A stretch of DNA of 64,000 bases from Salvia splendens (Eukaryota > Streptophyta > Magnoliopsida > Lamiales > Lamiaceae). The translations under genes and the position numbers were made by a program. The stretch covers positions 23,494,188 through 23,558,187 of the forward strand of contig NC_056053.1 of NCBI RefSeq assembly GCF_004379255.2, read 5' to 3'. Every line of letters starts with the position of its first letter. The first letter of the stretch is position 1. Shown here piece by piece: positions 1 through 10,011 of this stretch. The notes under the pieces are model-generated. The model ran no database searches and was not told the DNA's origin. It saw only the letters and a program-made list of their open reading frames with translations.

Positions 1-440
1 AGGGCAAAAGCCAATTAATTAATTATGTAGGCTAATAATATAGAATGGTGTTGAATCTTTACTTAAGAGTTCACTACATCCCAGTTTGAATAATTTTCAT
101 ATATTTTTCTTTTTTGTTCTGGTATTTTCTGATTCAATAGTTAAGTGGTGATATTTATATGGTGCTGTAATACGTAAAAGAAATAATTGCAGATGAATTT
201 ATTGCTGGGAAAGTTGGTTAACTTAAAACTTAAAAGGGTGGAGTAAGTTGAATTATAGATGCAGATAAATAGGGTGACGCTTGCTGTCCCAACACCATCT
301 AATTTACAGACCTAATTAAGCAATAGGTCGTCATTTACGACCAATTATGTGTGGCAAAGAAAATACAAATGTCACATGGATATAAATATATAACTAAATT
401 ATTATACTATTATAAGTTATATGGGTTATTCATGGACTTA
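1..440. other. AT-rich intergenic DNA
   Basis: No coding region, RNA gene or clear repeat was recognised here. All reading frames are short and interrupted. Confidence 0.6.
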
Positions 441-588
441 ACTTCTGTTAAAATCTCTAAAAATCTGTTCTACATCGACTTGGTAAAGATTCTATCTCAT
501 CCATATAAGAATATATAACCGTCTCCGTGGATAACCTTCCCCCTTAGGAAACCTTTAAGGGGGTGAGTGACTCATTTCTAATAACTTC
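441..588. mobile_element. Probable solo short LTR (446-583) with 5-bp target duplication
   Basis: A 138-bp segment begins TGTTAAA and ends CTAATA; a canonical end would be CA, so one base may have mutated. It is flanked by ACTTC at 441-445 and 584-588. The interior (a 'tctacatcgactt' stretch, then 'ggataacctt' and 'aagggggtgagtgactcattt') resembles the short LTRs common in plant copia elements. No second LTR or coding region is nearby, so it would be a solo LTR left by recombination. The imperfect end and the short duplication keep this tentative. Confidence 0.45.
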
Positions 589-848
589 TATCATAATATT
601 AGAACAGATCGCTGGCCGTCAGTTGAAATAGAAAAATGTTTGACCCAACGAATAAGATCGTATCTAGTCATAGCCCTATAAAACCAAACAAGTTAAACCA
701 AGCTCAACCATCATTTTATATTTTTTTTTGTATAAAAATACTGGATAGGGAGTAATAAAATAGCTTCAGCAGTACATATACGATTCATAACAAAAACACA
801 TATACAAAAAAAAAGTCCTATCAAAGATTATAAAAAACACACATTCTG

Positions 849-1204
849 TGTTAAGGACCTAAATCCGTAACGTCGATTTCCACACAAAATCAAGAAACGA
901 GATGTCGTCGTTGTCGAGCGCCCAACGTTGGGTCGTGCCTTGGACGGCAAAAAAGGGGCGGTTGAGCGCGAGATCAGCCTCGTCGGCAACCTTAGGAGAT
1001 GTTTCTTGTTTGCTACTCAATTGAGCCAAAAGAATGATAATTTCATATATTGATTGACTGAATAAAATGATAATAATCTATCCTATTTATAATAGGAGAA
1101 TACTAGCTTAGGGAACAAGAAACAAATATAAGAAAAGATATGTAAATCCCTAATATATCTAAACTAATTAATAATGATAATACTTAATGATAATACTCGT
1201 ATCA
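849..1204 (-). repeat. 3' LTR of the 844-3071 element
   Basis: 356 bp, near-identical to 2711-3066. On the minus strand a TATAAATAG box lies at about 1082-1090; the same motif sits in the LTRs of the related elements near 46 and 49.6 kb. Confidence 0.9.
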
Positions 1205-1241
1205 ACTCCCCCACGGTTAAAATCTACCTTGTCCTCAAGGT
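1205..1241 (-). promoter_or_regulatory. Polypurine tract and adjacent hairpin
   Basis: On the minus strand a GGGGGAGT purine tract abuts the 3' LTR, as expected for plus-strand priming. Next to it ACCTTG (1226-1231), a TCCT loop and CAAGGT (1236-1241) form a perfect 6-bp hairpin. The same arrangement recurs beside the LTRs at 46316 and 47805, where the stem is longer. Confidence 0.7.
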
Positions 1242-2585
1242 GGGAACCACGAAGCAAAAAAGGAGAGTTGAAATCAGAAGCTTCGGCGAGGCAACTCCTC
1301 CTGGATCAAACACACACCGAACAGCTGAACGTCTCCCTTCTTCATCAAAAATCAACAAATGAGACCCAACTTTGTCGGCAAAATTCCTTGTCAAATCGAC
1401 AAGTTTGTCCACGCCTCCCAAAATGCTCAAACATGACATGTCATTACGCGGTGGGATCAACCTTGCATCTGTGTCGAGCGATGTTGATCGATGATTCATA
1501 CTTGGAACATCACCGACATTCAAATCCACATAGACACAAGCAATTACGGGCAAATCGGTGTAAGCACCATATCTTTTCTTTCCCCAACAATTCTTAACAA
1601 TAGATTTTGATTGCACTTGAACAACAAGGAATGAGGCGATGACCTTCGGCACTTCCTCAATGGAATCGTCCTCCTCTACATCGTCTACTGAAGCCTCTTC
1701 CTCATTCTCTTTACTCATATCGGGGCTGCGCGGTAGGTGGATTTCCACAAAAGATAAAATTGGTTGGTCGTCGGGGCTGGTATCTCTACGTTCCCTAGAT
1801 CCCTGTTTCTCACTAGGCAATCCAATGGCAACCTTTGATACAGATCCTATTTCCGAACTGTCAGCATCACGATCCCCGGTCCTTTTTGCTGCTGTCCCTA
1901 TTATGGAGTCCTCGAGATCACAAAGCTCATCTTCACCGTCGTCTATCAGGTATCCGTGCTGCGTGCGCAATCCAGACGGGTCCCAACAGGTAGGGGAACG
2001 CGACGGCTGGTACGGGGTCTGATTGGTCACACGCGCGGACTGACCGTACATGTCCCGCGGTGGAAGGCTCAAGTAGTGGGGCTGGTGGCAGGCAGAATGG
2101 CCTCGCGGCGCTCGCACCTCCTCTCGATGGTAAGACAGGTCCCAGCACGTCTCCGCGCGTCGAGGCCGGTTATCAAAGGATGGGTAACTGTGGTCCTGCT
2201 GCTGCGTCGGTGGGTCCCAGCACGTCGGGCGGTGCGGCCGCGATGCGTGAATCGGGTGGCGATCGAACCCTAATTGGATTCGTTGATCCCCACGATCAAA
2301 TAGGTGGCCTCTCTCGGCATAGCCACCGCGGCGTCGAGGCCGCGCATCCTGCTCGCAATCGCGGTACCTGATGGGTGAGTATCCCGTCCGTGGGCGACGA
2401 TCAGGTGGATCCAAGCGGCGTAAGACGTAGGGTGGTTTGGGCTCAGGCTGAGTGGGTGGACGGCGGTTGTCAATGCGCCGCTCTGCTGCTTCCAGACGAT
2501 ATTCCATCATGTCCAATATGCGATCGAGTTTTGCAATAATAGGGTGTATCTGGTGCAGGGGCTGATATTGTTGGTGAGTACGCAT
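1224..2585 (-). CDS. Pro/Arg-rich protein of a non-autonomous LTR element, unknown function
   Basis: A 453-residue ORF fills most of the element interior. The N terminus has a short helical stretch (ILDMMEYRLEAAERR) that parallels the RLETRL stretch in the related protein at 47835-49397. The middle is rich in Pro, Arg, Tyr and His and holds three TCWD(P/L) motifs. An acidic stretch follows (DDVEEDDSIEEV). The C-terminal part shares DEEGRR and DPGG..SPKLL with the 47835 ORF. No protease, RT or integrase motif is visible. It may replace Gag, but that is inference. Part of the C-terminal frame overlaps the sequence leading to the polypurine tract. Confidence 0.6.
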   Translation of the reverse strand: MRTHQQYQPLHQIHPIIAKLDRILDMMEYRLEAAERRIDNRRPPTQPEPKPPYVLRRLDPPDRRPRTGYSPIRYRDCEQDARPRRRGGYAERGHLFDRGDQRIQLGFDRHPIHASRPHRPTCWDPPTQQQDHSYPSFDNRPRRAETCWDLSYHREEVRAPRGHSACHQPHYLSLPPRDMYGQSARVTNQTPYQPSRSPTCWDPSGLRTQHGYLIDDGEDELCDLEDSIIGTAAKRTGDRDADSSEIGSVSKVAIGLPSEKQGSRERRDTSPDDQPILSFVEIHLPRSPDMSKENEEEASVDDVEEDDSIEEVPKVIASFLVVQVQSKSIVKNCWGKKRYGAYTDLPVIACVYVDLNVGDVPSMNHRSTSLDTDARLIPPRNDMSCLSILGGVDKLVDLTRNFADKVGSHLLIFDEEGRRSAVRCVFDPGGVASPKLLISTLLFCFVVPTLRTR

Positions 2586-2710
2586 AACGGCGGCGGTGAA
2601 CCTCGGCAGTGGGAGGTGATCGGTGGTACCTTTTTTGGTGAAGAAGATATCTCTTCTTCTTTTTTTTTGATTGATGAGATTTGGGATGAGCTCTGGATGA
2701 AAGCACCAGT

Positions 2711-3066
2711 TGTTAAGGACCTAAATCCGTAACGTCGATTTCCACACAAAATCAAGAAACGAGATGTCGTCGTTGTCGAGCGTCCAACGTTGGGTCGTGC
2801 CTTGGACGGCAAAAAAGGGGCGGTTGAGCGCGAGATCAGCCTCGTCGGCAACCTTAGGAGATGTTTCTTGTTTGCTACTCAATTGAGCCAAAAGAATGAT
2901 AATTTCATATATTGATTGACTGAATAAAATGATAACAATCTATCCTATTTATAATAGGAGAATACTAGCTTAGGGAACAAGAAACAAATATAAGAAAAGA
3001 TATGTAAATCCCTAATATATCTAAACTAATTAATAATGATAATACTTAATGATAATACTCGTATCA
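2711..3066 (-). repeat. 5' LTR of the 844-3071 element
   Basis: 356 bp, near-identical to 849-1204. On the minus strand the LTR ends CCTTAACA and is followed after two bases by TGGTGCTTTCAT, a primer-binding-site-like sequence shared with the elements at 45986-49751. I did not identify the tRNA. Confidence 0.9.
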
Positions 3067-3071
3067 TTCTG

Positions 3072-3666
3072 GCAAACCATCTGTTAACCCACAAGAGAAG
3101 TATGGTAATGTGGCAACTCTAAGCCGAAGAAGAAGTTAAAACAAAAAATAAAAAAATGACAAAACACATGTGCAATTATCAAGAATTTAAATGTGTCTTA
3201 TTTCTACAGTAGTAGTTACACAACCATTAGAGATAATTTTTAAAAAAATGAGTATTTAGTCAAGTAATTAAACCAATGTCTACGATCTTAACATCATTAT
3301 ATCTAAAGAGAGAAGGTGGGCGAGTGAACTAAGAAAGAACAAATCACACAAAAACAAAACATACAAAAATACGCAACATGGATAATCACAAAAGCAATTA
3401 CATTTTACCAAAATTCTTAATCTAATTTACTTTTTCCCAAAATTCTAAATTTAATTTACTTTTTCCAATAATAATAAAAATAATAATAAATAATACTCTT
3501 CTCATATCCAAAACGAGCTTAATTGTTCTTTCTATTTCTTACCAACATATAATAGTACCGTTACAATCAATTTGTGTATATTTTATTAATCGGAACAAAA
3601 TGTAGCTAGGGTTCGTTTGTGATTGGGCGGTCGCACATTGATGTTCATGTTTGGTCATTTTTATGA

Positions 3667-3669
<3 letters not shown>
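3072..3669. other. AT-rich intergenic DNA
   Basis: Simple AT-rich sequence with short A/T runs, including an AATAATAAT-type stretch near 3470-3495. No gene was recognised. Confidence 0.6.

Positions 3670-3732
<63 letters not shown>
3670..3732. repeat. (TA)n microsatellite
   Basis: About 63 bp of uninterrupted TA dinucleotide directly abut the 5' LTR of Tat-1. The Tyr-Ile ORFs across it are artefacts. The 5-bp target duplication of Tat-1 (ATATA) lies inside this repeat. Confidence 0.95.
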
Positions 3733-3738
<6 letters not shown>

Positions 3739-4361
3739 AGTACGTACTAAACAAGCCAGCACAAAGCCCAAGAAAGAGTATCAGTTCGGCATGACCAAAG
3801 AGTTCGGCCTCAGCCTACAGCTCAGTAAAAACCAACCAATCAAGCTCTGCCCTCAGGTCGGCATCAAGCTCTACTCTCAGATCGGCAAAAGCTGCTCGGC
3901 AATAGTTCAGCAGTTCGGTCTCAGCATCGGCAAAAGCTGCTCGGCAATACCGGACTGGGAGACACGATCTATCTAGTGGTGGACCCATGCAGGCTCTCAT
4001 GACCTCCACGACATCCACGACATAATTACTGATGATGTAAGCCACCGCCTAATTAGTGGCCATGCAGGATCTCATGACCTCCGTGACCTCCACGACTTAG
4101 GGTGGTGATGCAAGCCACGATCTCAGTTCTATATATAAACGGAACTTAGATCCGATAGAGGAGACACCAACTCTAAGAGAGAGAATATCATATAGCAAGC
4201 TTGTATTTGTAAGCTGTAGAAAACAGATCAAGCAATACAACTCTGCCCTCTTTTCTTCCCGTGGACGTAGATTTACCTCAGTAAATCGAACCACGTAAAT
4301 CTCTGTGTCGTAATTTATTTTTACGAGCATTTATCATCATCAAAAATTCGCGGATTCATCA
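3733..4361 (+). repeat. 5' LTR of Tat-1
   Basis: 629 bp, TG...CA. A TATATATAAAC box lies at about 4129-4140 and is the likely promoter. The U3 part is rich in TTCGGC/GCCGAA hexamers. Identical length to 10747-11375. Confidence 0.95.
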
Positions 4362-4362
4362 C

Positions 4363-4380
4363 TGGCGCCGTCTGTGGGAA
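4363..4380 (+). other. Primer-binding site of Tat-1
   Basis: TGGCGCCGTCTGTGGGAA begins one base after the 5' LTR. The same 18-mer is the primer-binding site of Tat-2 (28499-28516, minus) and of the copia element (51252-51269). It would pair with a tRNA 3' end; I did not assign the tRNA. Confidence 0.85.
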
Positions 4381-4449
4381 ACAGAGAACCAAATCTGTGA
4401 TAAAGCGAATTTTTGACCCTTTTTCCACTACAAAACAAAAAAAAAAAAA

Positions 4450-6531
4450 ATGCATGCCAGACCGCACAACTCCCGTGCCTCCATCCGTGATGACCATGAG
4501 GAAACTAACCCAGCAGCCCATAGGCCTGGAAAGCAGCCTCGTGAGAAGTCTGTATCCAGTTCTCACGGTGAAGGAACAAGCCGCTCAAAAGGTCCACACA
4601 CCGAGTCTTCCCAGCAGCCTGATTTGAATGAGGCTGTCAAGCTGTTCTTGGCTGAGAAGCAGGAGGAGTTCTTAACCTTCCTGCAGAAGAGCCAACAGCC
4701 GGAGAAGACAACGACGGATTCTCCCTCCTCGTCTAGGCATGAAAGTCACTACCGCAGTAGTGACGTGTCTTCCAGGAGAGAGAATCCTCAACCCCGACAT
4801 GTTCCTGTTTCTCCTCGGCACCGGAATCACAGGAGAACTCCTTCTCCTCCGTACCGAAGAGATGTCGGGTTCGCCATGTACGGAGCGTTAAAGACTCCGT
4901 TCTCGGACGATATCATCCGAACTCCTTTGCCGCGGAACTACCGAACTCCGTCGATAACCTATGACGGACTTGTGGATCCTCATGACTTCTTGGGACGCTA
5001 TCAGTATAATATGGCGAACCAGGGTCTCAATGAGGTCCACATGTGCAAGCTGTTCCCCGAGCTGCTCATCGGGAACGCCAGAAGGTGGTTCGACAGCCTT
5101 CCTCAAGGCAGCATTAGATCCTACCGAGATCTAATGGATGCTTTCCACAGGAGGTTCTTTCAGAAAGCGGAAGCCCGAATTACTTCGGCTCAGCTGCTTT
5201 CTATACGTCAAGGTCGCGACGAAAAGATCAGCGACTTCCTGACGAGATTCCACAAGGAATGCCTACAAGTAAATGATCTTAACGATCTACTTGTCATTTC
5301 GGCATTCCAAAATGGAATCCTGCCCGGAGCTCTCTACAGAAAGCTCGTGGAGTGCGGCCCGCAAACAGCTCAAGAAATGTGGGACATTGCGGACCAGTTT
5401 TCCCGTGCGGATGAGGCAGACCGTCGAAAACGGTCTTTAGACAGCTCATCCCAAGAAGAGAAAAAGAAGCCCGATCAAAGCGGCCAGGTGCTTCCTCGCC
5501 GAACTCCTTTTGAAAGAATTCAAAGGGCACCGGTACAAGGCAGATTGGGGCCACGGCTCAATCCTGGGAAGCCGCCCGCTCAGTTCGTACCATTAAACAA
5601 GTCAAGAACGGAAATTTTCGAACTACATTCCGATATGTTCGAAAAACCAAAGCGGATGACGAAATCAGCCGCGCGGCGACCTCAGGATCAATATTGCTCC
5701 TTCCATCAAGCCCACGGTCATGATACCGAGGAGTGCCGAAATTTGGCTGCAGGTATTGATGTTCTTGTGAAAACAGGAACGTTAAAAAAATACCAAAGCA
5801 AGCAGCCGAACAAGAACAAAAAGCAGAGAGGTGCGAACTGCAATCCTCAGGATCCGAAAAGGCATGAAGATCCCGAAGACGACGACGAGCCGCAATATGA
5901 TGGAGTAATCCAGACTATTGATGCTCTCCCTGCCGGGAAAACTAAGTCGTCCCTAAAAGCAGAACGCAGAGGTTCCAATCAAGAGGAGCCGACACATAAA
6001 AGGCTGAAGAAAGACGAAGTGATTACATTTTCAGATGCCGATCCCGTCCCAGCCATCTCTCCTCACCAAGACGCTATTGTCATTCAAGCCGGAGTGGCAA
6101 ACAAACTGATCCACAGAGTATTTGTGGATACAGGAGCGTCAGTCAGCGTTCTTTTTAAAGAATGTTTTGATAAAATGGAAGTGGATCCAGCTCGGCTCAG
6201 TCCGGCTCCACTTCCTCTGAAAAGTTTCGCCCAGGAAGACACCCGCCCTGAAGGTATTATCAGCCTTCCGATCACGGTGGGAAAAGCGCCTACAAGCTCC
6301 AATACGATGATCGAGTTCTTTGTGGTAAAAGCTCGGTCCCCGTACAACATCATCCTGGGGAGAGACTGGCTCAACACAGTTCGGGCCGTTTGCTCTACTT
6401 ATCACCTCACCATCAAGATCCCCACTAAAGGTGGGATAGCGGTCATCCGAGGTGATCAAAAGAGAGCAAAAGAATGTCTGCAGATTGCGCTTAAAAGTGC
6501 CGAGCAACCAGTTCGGCACCATCAAGCATAG
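4450..6531 (+). CDS. Tat-1 Gag-protease polyprotein
   Basis: 693 residues. Order: a charged Ser/Arg-rich N terminus, a retrotransposon Gag capsid domain at about 150-300 (DPHDFLGRYQYNMAN, ARRWFDSLP, FHRRFF, QGRDEKISDF), a Cys-His box at about 415-430 (CSFHQAHGHDTEEC), a basic linker, and a retroviral-type aspartic protease with DTGAS starting at D560 and ILGRDWL further on. Gag forms the virus-like particle and the protease matures it. The ATG follows an A-run about 88 bp after the LTR; Tat-2 has an ATG at the equivalent place. The ORF ends in a UAG in the same frame as pol, in a readthrough-type context. Confidence 0.93.
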   Translation: MHARPHNSRASIRDDHEETNPAAHRPGKQPREKSVSSSHGEGTSRSKGPHTESSQQPDLNEAVKLFLAEKQEEFLTFLQKSQQPEKTTTDSPSSSRHESHYRSSDVSSRRENPQPRHVPVSPRHRNHRRTPSPPYRRDVGFAMYGALKTPFSDDIIRTPLPRNYRTPSITYDGLVDPHDFLGRYQYNMANQGLNEVHMCKLFPELLIGNARRWFDSLPQGSIRSYRDLMDAFHRRFFQKAEARITSAQLLSIRQGRDEKISDFLTRFHKECLQVNDLNDLLVISAFQNGILPGALYRKLVECGPQTAQEMWDIADQFSRADEADRRKRSLDSSSQEEKKKPDQSGQVLPRRTPFERIQRAPVQGRLGPRLNPGKPPAQFVPLNKSRTEIFELHSDMFEKPKRMTKSAARRPQDQYCSFHQAHGHDTEECRNLAAGIDVLVKTGTLKKYQSKQPNKNKKQRGANCNPQDPKRHEDPEDDDEPQYDGVIQTIDALPAGKTKSSLKAERRGSNQEEPTHKRLKKDEVITFSDADPVPAISPHQDAIVIQAGVANKLIHRVFVDTGASVSVLFKECFDKMEVDPARLSPAPLPLKSFAQEDTRPEGIISLPITVGKAPTSSNTMIEFFVVKARSPYNIILGRDWLNTVRAVCSTYHLTIKIPTKGGIAVIRGDQKRAKECLQIALKSAEQPVRHHQA

Positions 6532-6540
6532 CAATCACAG
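6526..6540 (+). promoter_or_regulatory. Candidate stop-codon readthrough site between gag-pro and pol
   Basis: The terminator of gag-pro is UAG followed by CAA UCA. This fits the tobamovirus-type readthrough consensus UAG-CAR-YYA. The frame stays open from the stop into the pol ORF, which is in the same frame (6565 minus 4450 is a multiple of three). Tat-2 has the same GCA-UAG-CAA-UCA-CAG string. Suppression would make a minority of Gag-Pol fusion. This is inferred from context, not shown. Confidence 0.7.
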
Positions 6541-6564
6541 CAACCGGAGTCAGAGGCAAGCGAG

Positions 6565-9500
6565 ATGACCGAAGTCACTTCAGAGCCGAACTCAATGACC
6601 GTTCAGTTATACGAAGATGATCCATCCAGAGTGGTCAAGATCGGCTTCGCAGGAACGCCTCTACTCCGGGAAAAAACCATCCAGCTCCTCAAGGAGTATA
6701 AAGACGTCTTTGCATGGTCTCCGTTGGACATGACCGGAGTGCCCCCCGAGGTAATCACTCATCGGTTAAATATTGATCCTTCGGTCCGGCCGATAAAACA
6801 GAAGCAAAGACTCTTTGCGGCAGAAAGAAGCCAAGTCATCCATGACGAAGTCCGCCAATTACTAAAAGCGGATGTACTATTCGAGGTAAAATATCCTTCC
6901 TGGGTGGCCAATCCTGTAATGATCAAGAAAAAAGGAGGAGGATGGCGGATGTGCATAGATTTTACCGATCTAAACAAGCACTGTCCTAAAGATTGCTATC
7001 CCCTTCCGAATATAGATAAAAAAGTAGAAGCTTTGATCGGCTTCGAAATTTTCTGTTTTCTTGATTTATACAAAGGATATCACCAAGTGTTGATGGATGA
7101 GAGTGACGCTCCGAAAACAGCTTTCATTACCGATTTCGGCATTTTCGCTTATAAAAAGATGCCATTCGGTTTAAAGAATGCCGGAGCCACTTATCAAAGG
7201 ATGGTAGACAAGCTTTTTCGGCACCTAATCGGAAAGCAGGTTGAAGTGTATGTCGACGACATAGTTGTCAAAAGCAAAAGCACTTCGGAGTACGAAGACA
7301 ACCTTAAGTCCACTCTCAACGTGCTCAAGAAAGCCAACCTCAAACTTAATCCCCAAAAGTGTACCTTTTTGGTAGATTCGGGAAAGTTTCTGGGTTGTTG
7401 GGTTTCAAAGGACGGACTCAAGGCAAACCCCTCCAAAGTTCAAGTCGTTCAGAACATGACAATGCCGAAGTCCATACATGACGTGCAAAGGCTAACTGGA
7501 TGTCTAGCCGCACTGAATCGATTCCTTTCCCAAGCAGCCGAAAAGCAACTGCCGTTCTTCAAGGTGTTGAAAAAGGCACCAAAGTTCGAGTGGGGAGCCG
7601 AGCAGAAAAAGGCCTTTGACGAGCTCAAAAGTTATCTAGCCGAGCTTCCTATTCTCTCTGCTCCAACCGGAGCCGAAGTAATATTCTTATACTTAGCGGC
7701 ATCAGATCAAACCATCAGTGCGGTGCTTGTACGAGAAGAAGGCCTAAAGCAGTTTCCCATCTACTTTACAAGCCGAGCATTAAGAGGTCCAGAAACAAGG
7801 TATCAACCTCTGGAAAAAATTGCTCTGGCGTTAGTAAATGCAGCAAGGAGACTGCGGCCATATTTCTATGCTCACAAGGTATGCGTCTTAACCGATCTGC
7901 CTCTTCGGCAAGTTTTGACCAAGCCAGAAGCATCAGGCAGAATCGCCAAATGGGCCATAGAGCTGGGAGAACACTCAATCGAGTACCTACCTCGGAAAGC
8001 CATCAAGGGACAAGCCTTGGCAGATTTTCTTACAGAGGCCAAGTTCGATCAAGCAATCCCTGTCATTGCCGAACAGAAAAAGTCTGCCAATGCCGAACTA
8101 GCACAGCCCTTGGAATCCGAAGTAGAGCCGCCGGACTGCTGGAGCGGATTCGTAGATGGAGCTTCAAACAAGATGGGAAGTGGAGCTGGTATTTTACTTG
8201 TCGCTCCCGACGGACACGAGGTAACCTACTCACTTCGTTTCCTATTCCCCACTACTAATAATGAAGCCGAGTACGAAGCCCTTCTTGCCGGACTCCAGTT
8301 AGCGCAAAGTCTGCTCGCCAAATCTCTCAAAGTCCATTGTGATTCACAAGTCATAGTAAATCACATGTTGGGTACAAGTGAAGCTCGTGACGAGAGAATG
8401 AAGAAGTATTTGGACAAAGCGCAAAGCATCAGCCGAAGTTTCTCCTATTTTCGGATAATCCGCGTTCCCAGAGCGGAAAATAGCCGAGCAGATACCTTAA
8501 GCAAGTTGGCCTCAGATCCGAGCTCAAAGGCGGAAGAATTAATGCATCGAAGCATTGATGAAGCCGAGGTACATTCGGTATCCAGCTCGCCGAACTGGAT
8601 GACGCCGATCTTGCAGTATCTGGATCAAGGACAATTGCCCGAGGATAGGAGAGAAGCTCGGAAGATCACGTGCCGAGCACTTCGGTACGAACTTCATGAA
8701 GGAGTCCTCTTTAGAAAGTCTTACCTCCAGCCATTATTGCGGTGCGTAGGACCAGGAGAGACGGACTACATCCTCAGAGAAGTTCATGAAGGATCGTGCG
8801 GTAGCCACATCGGAGCCAGAGCTTTAGCTAAAAAAGTTCTGAGATGGGGATATTATTGGCCAACCTTGGTACAAGAAGCAGTGCAGCTCGTCAAGACCTG
8901 CCCGAAGTGCCAAATCCATGCAAATATCCCAAAGATGCCGCAGACCGATCTATCCGCTATGCAGAGCCCTTGGCCTTTCATGCAATGGGGCATAGACATA
9001 GTGGGACCACTTCCCCAAGCTCCTCGGCAAATGAAATTCCTAATCGTTGCCGTGGACTACTTTACGAAGTGGGTGGAAGCTGAACCATTAGCTACGATAA
9101 CGAGCTCGAAGGCATTGGATTTCGTCTGGAAGAACATAGTGTGCCGATTTGGCATACCCCACATCCTCATCTCGGATAACGGGACTCAGTTCACCGACAA
9201 GACGTTCAAGAATTGGTGCCAAGAGCTGAATATTCAACAGCGGTTCACTTCGGTCTCTCATCCACAAGCAAACGGACAAACGGAGGTAACAAATCGTATC
9301 CTGGTGAAAGGGTTAAAAGCTCGGTTAGAACAAGCCAAAGGACAATGGGTAGAAAATCTCCCTCAAGTCCTATGGTCCTACCGAACTACACCCACAACCT
9401 CCAGCGGTGAAACTCCGTACAGTCTGGTGTACGGCACTGAAGCCGTGATTCCGGTTGAGATCGGCGTACCCAGTCCACGAACTCTACATTTCTCCTCAGA

Positions 9501-9828
9501 AATGAATGATGACGGACTGCGAGCCGAGTTAGATCTGGCCGAAGAAAGAAGAGAATTGGCGTGCATAAAAGCAGCCAAGTACAAGGAGCAAGTAGCCCGG
9601 TATTACAACCAACGGGTGAAGAAGCTGCAATTTCAAGTGGGAGATCTCGTCTTGAGAAACAACGAAGTAAGCCGAGCAGAAAAGCTGGGCAAGCTCGAAC
9701 CCACATGGGAAGGTCCGTATCGGGTGTCAGAAGTCCTCGGCAAAGGGTCTTACAAATTGGCTCACATGTCAGGAGAACAGGTACCCCGAACATGGCACAT
9801 TTCCAACCTCAAAAAGTTCCATTTGTAA
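6565..9828 (+). CDS. Tat-1 Pol: RT, RNase H, second RNase H, integrase
   Basis: 1087 residues from the first ATG; translation probably enters by readthrough, so the ATG need not be used. The reverse transcriptase has MPFGLKNAGATYQ and YVDD (229-232). The Ty3-type RNase H covers about 374-490 (LAASDQTISAVL). A second RNase H of the archaeal-like type follows from about 526 (WSGFVDGASN, NNEAEYEALLAGL, HCDSQ, RAENSRADTLSKLA), diagnostic of Tat. Integrase has an HHCC zinc domain (HEGSCGSHIG...CPKCQIH) and D811, D871, E907 with 35 residues between the last two. The C terminus (WEGPYRVSEVL, WHISNLKKF) is the usual end and lacks a chromodomain. No lesion is visible. Confidence 0.95.
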   Translation: MTEVTSEPNSMTVQLYEDDPSRVVKIGFAGTPLLREKTIQLLKEYKDVFAWSPLDMTGVPPEVITHRLNIDPSVRPIKQKQRLFAAERSQVIHDEVRQLLKADVLFEVKYPSWVANPVMIKKKGGGWRMCIDFTDLNKHCPKDCYPLPNIDKKVEALIGFEIFCFLDLYKGYHQVLMDESDAPKTAFITDFGIFAYKKMPFGLKNAGATYQRMVDKLFRHLIGKQVEVYVDDIVVKSKSTSEYEDNLKSTLNVLKKANLKLNPQKCTFLVDSGKFLGCWVSKDGLKANPSKVQVVQNMTMPKSIHDVQRLTGCLAALNRFLSQAAEKQLPFFKVLKKAPKFEWGAEQKKAFDELKSYLAELPILSAPTGAEVIFLYLAASDQTISAVLVREEGLKQFPIYFTSRALRGPETRYQPLEKIALALVNAARRLRPYFYAHKVCVLTDLPLRQVLTKPEASGRIAKWAIELGEHSIEYLPRKAIKGQALADFLTEAKFDQAIPVIAEQKKSANAELAQPLESEVEPPDCWSGFVDGASNKMGSGAGILLVAPDGHEVTYSLRFLFPTTNNEAEYEALLAGLQLAQSLLAKSLKVHCDSQVIVNHMLGTSEARDERMKKYLDKAQSISRSFSYFRIIRVPRAENSRADTLSKLASDPSSKAEELMHRSIDEAEVHSVSSSPNWMTPILQYLDQGQLPEDRREARKITCRALRYELHEGVLFRKSYLQPLLRCVGPGETDYILREVHEGSCGSHIGARALAKKVLRWGYYWPTLVQEAVQLVKTCPKCQIHANIPKMPQTDLSAMQSPWPFMQWGIDIVGPLPQAPRQMKFLIVAVDYFTKWVEAEPLATITSSKALDFVWKNIVCRFGIPHILISDNGTQFTDKTFKNWCQELNIQQRFTSVSHPQANGQTEVTNRILVKGLKARLEQAKGQWVENLPQVLWSYRTTPTTSSGETPYSLVYGTEAVIPVEIGVPSPRTLHFSSEMNDDGLRAELDLAEERRELACIKAAKYKEQVARYYNQRVKKLQFQVGDLVLRNNEVSRAEKLGKLEPTWEGPYRVSEVLGKGSYKLAHMSGEQVPRTWHISNLKKFHL

Positions 9829-10011
9829 GAGACAGTCCGGTCGGTCAGTCAGTCTTATGTGCTTTCCTTGTTTTTTATTTTGCTCTCTTTGCCTATGTGC
9901 GTTTTTGTTTGTCTTACGTGCGTTGTGTCTGTCTATGTGAGTGTCGTCTCTTACAAATGTAACTGAGGTATCTTGTTCTTCGAAGGCTGATCCCCTTCTT
10001 AGAACGTGTAC

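Larger units (their letters stand above)
844..3071 (-). mobile_element. Non-autonomous LTR retrotransposon, 2.2 kb, with TSD
   Basis: Two direct copies of a 356-bp LTR (849-1204 and 2711-3066) enclose 1.5 kb. Both start TGTTAAGG and end GTATCA on the plus strand, and the element is flanked by TTCTG at 844-848 and 3067-3071. Orientation is minus: a TGG-starting primer-binding-like sequence lies just below 2711 and a purine tract (minus strand GGGGGAGT) abuts the LTR at 1205. There is no protease, reverse transcriptase or integrase; the only long ORF is a Pro-rich protein of unknown function. It must be mobilised in trans. I noticed only two LTR differences by eye, so it looks fairly recent. 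Two related interiors lie at 45986-49751. Confidence 0.9.

Noticed and set aside
3539..3976. ORFs with long Tyr-Ile runs
   Set aside because: They are translations of the TA microsatellite joined to the LTR and have no gene features.
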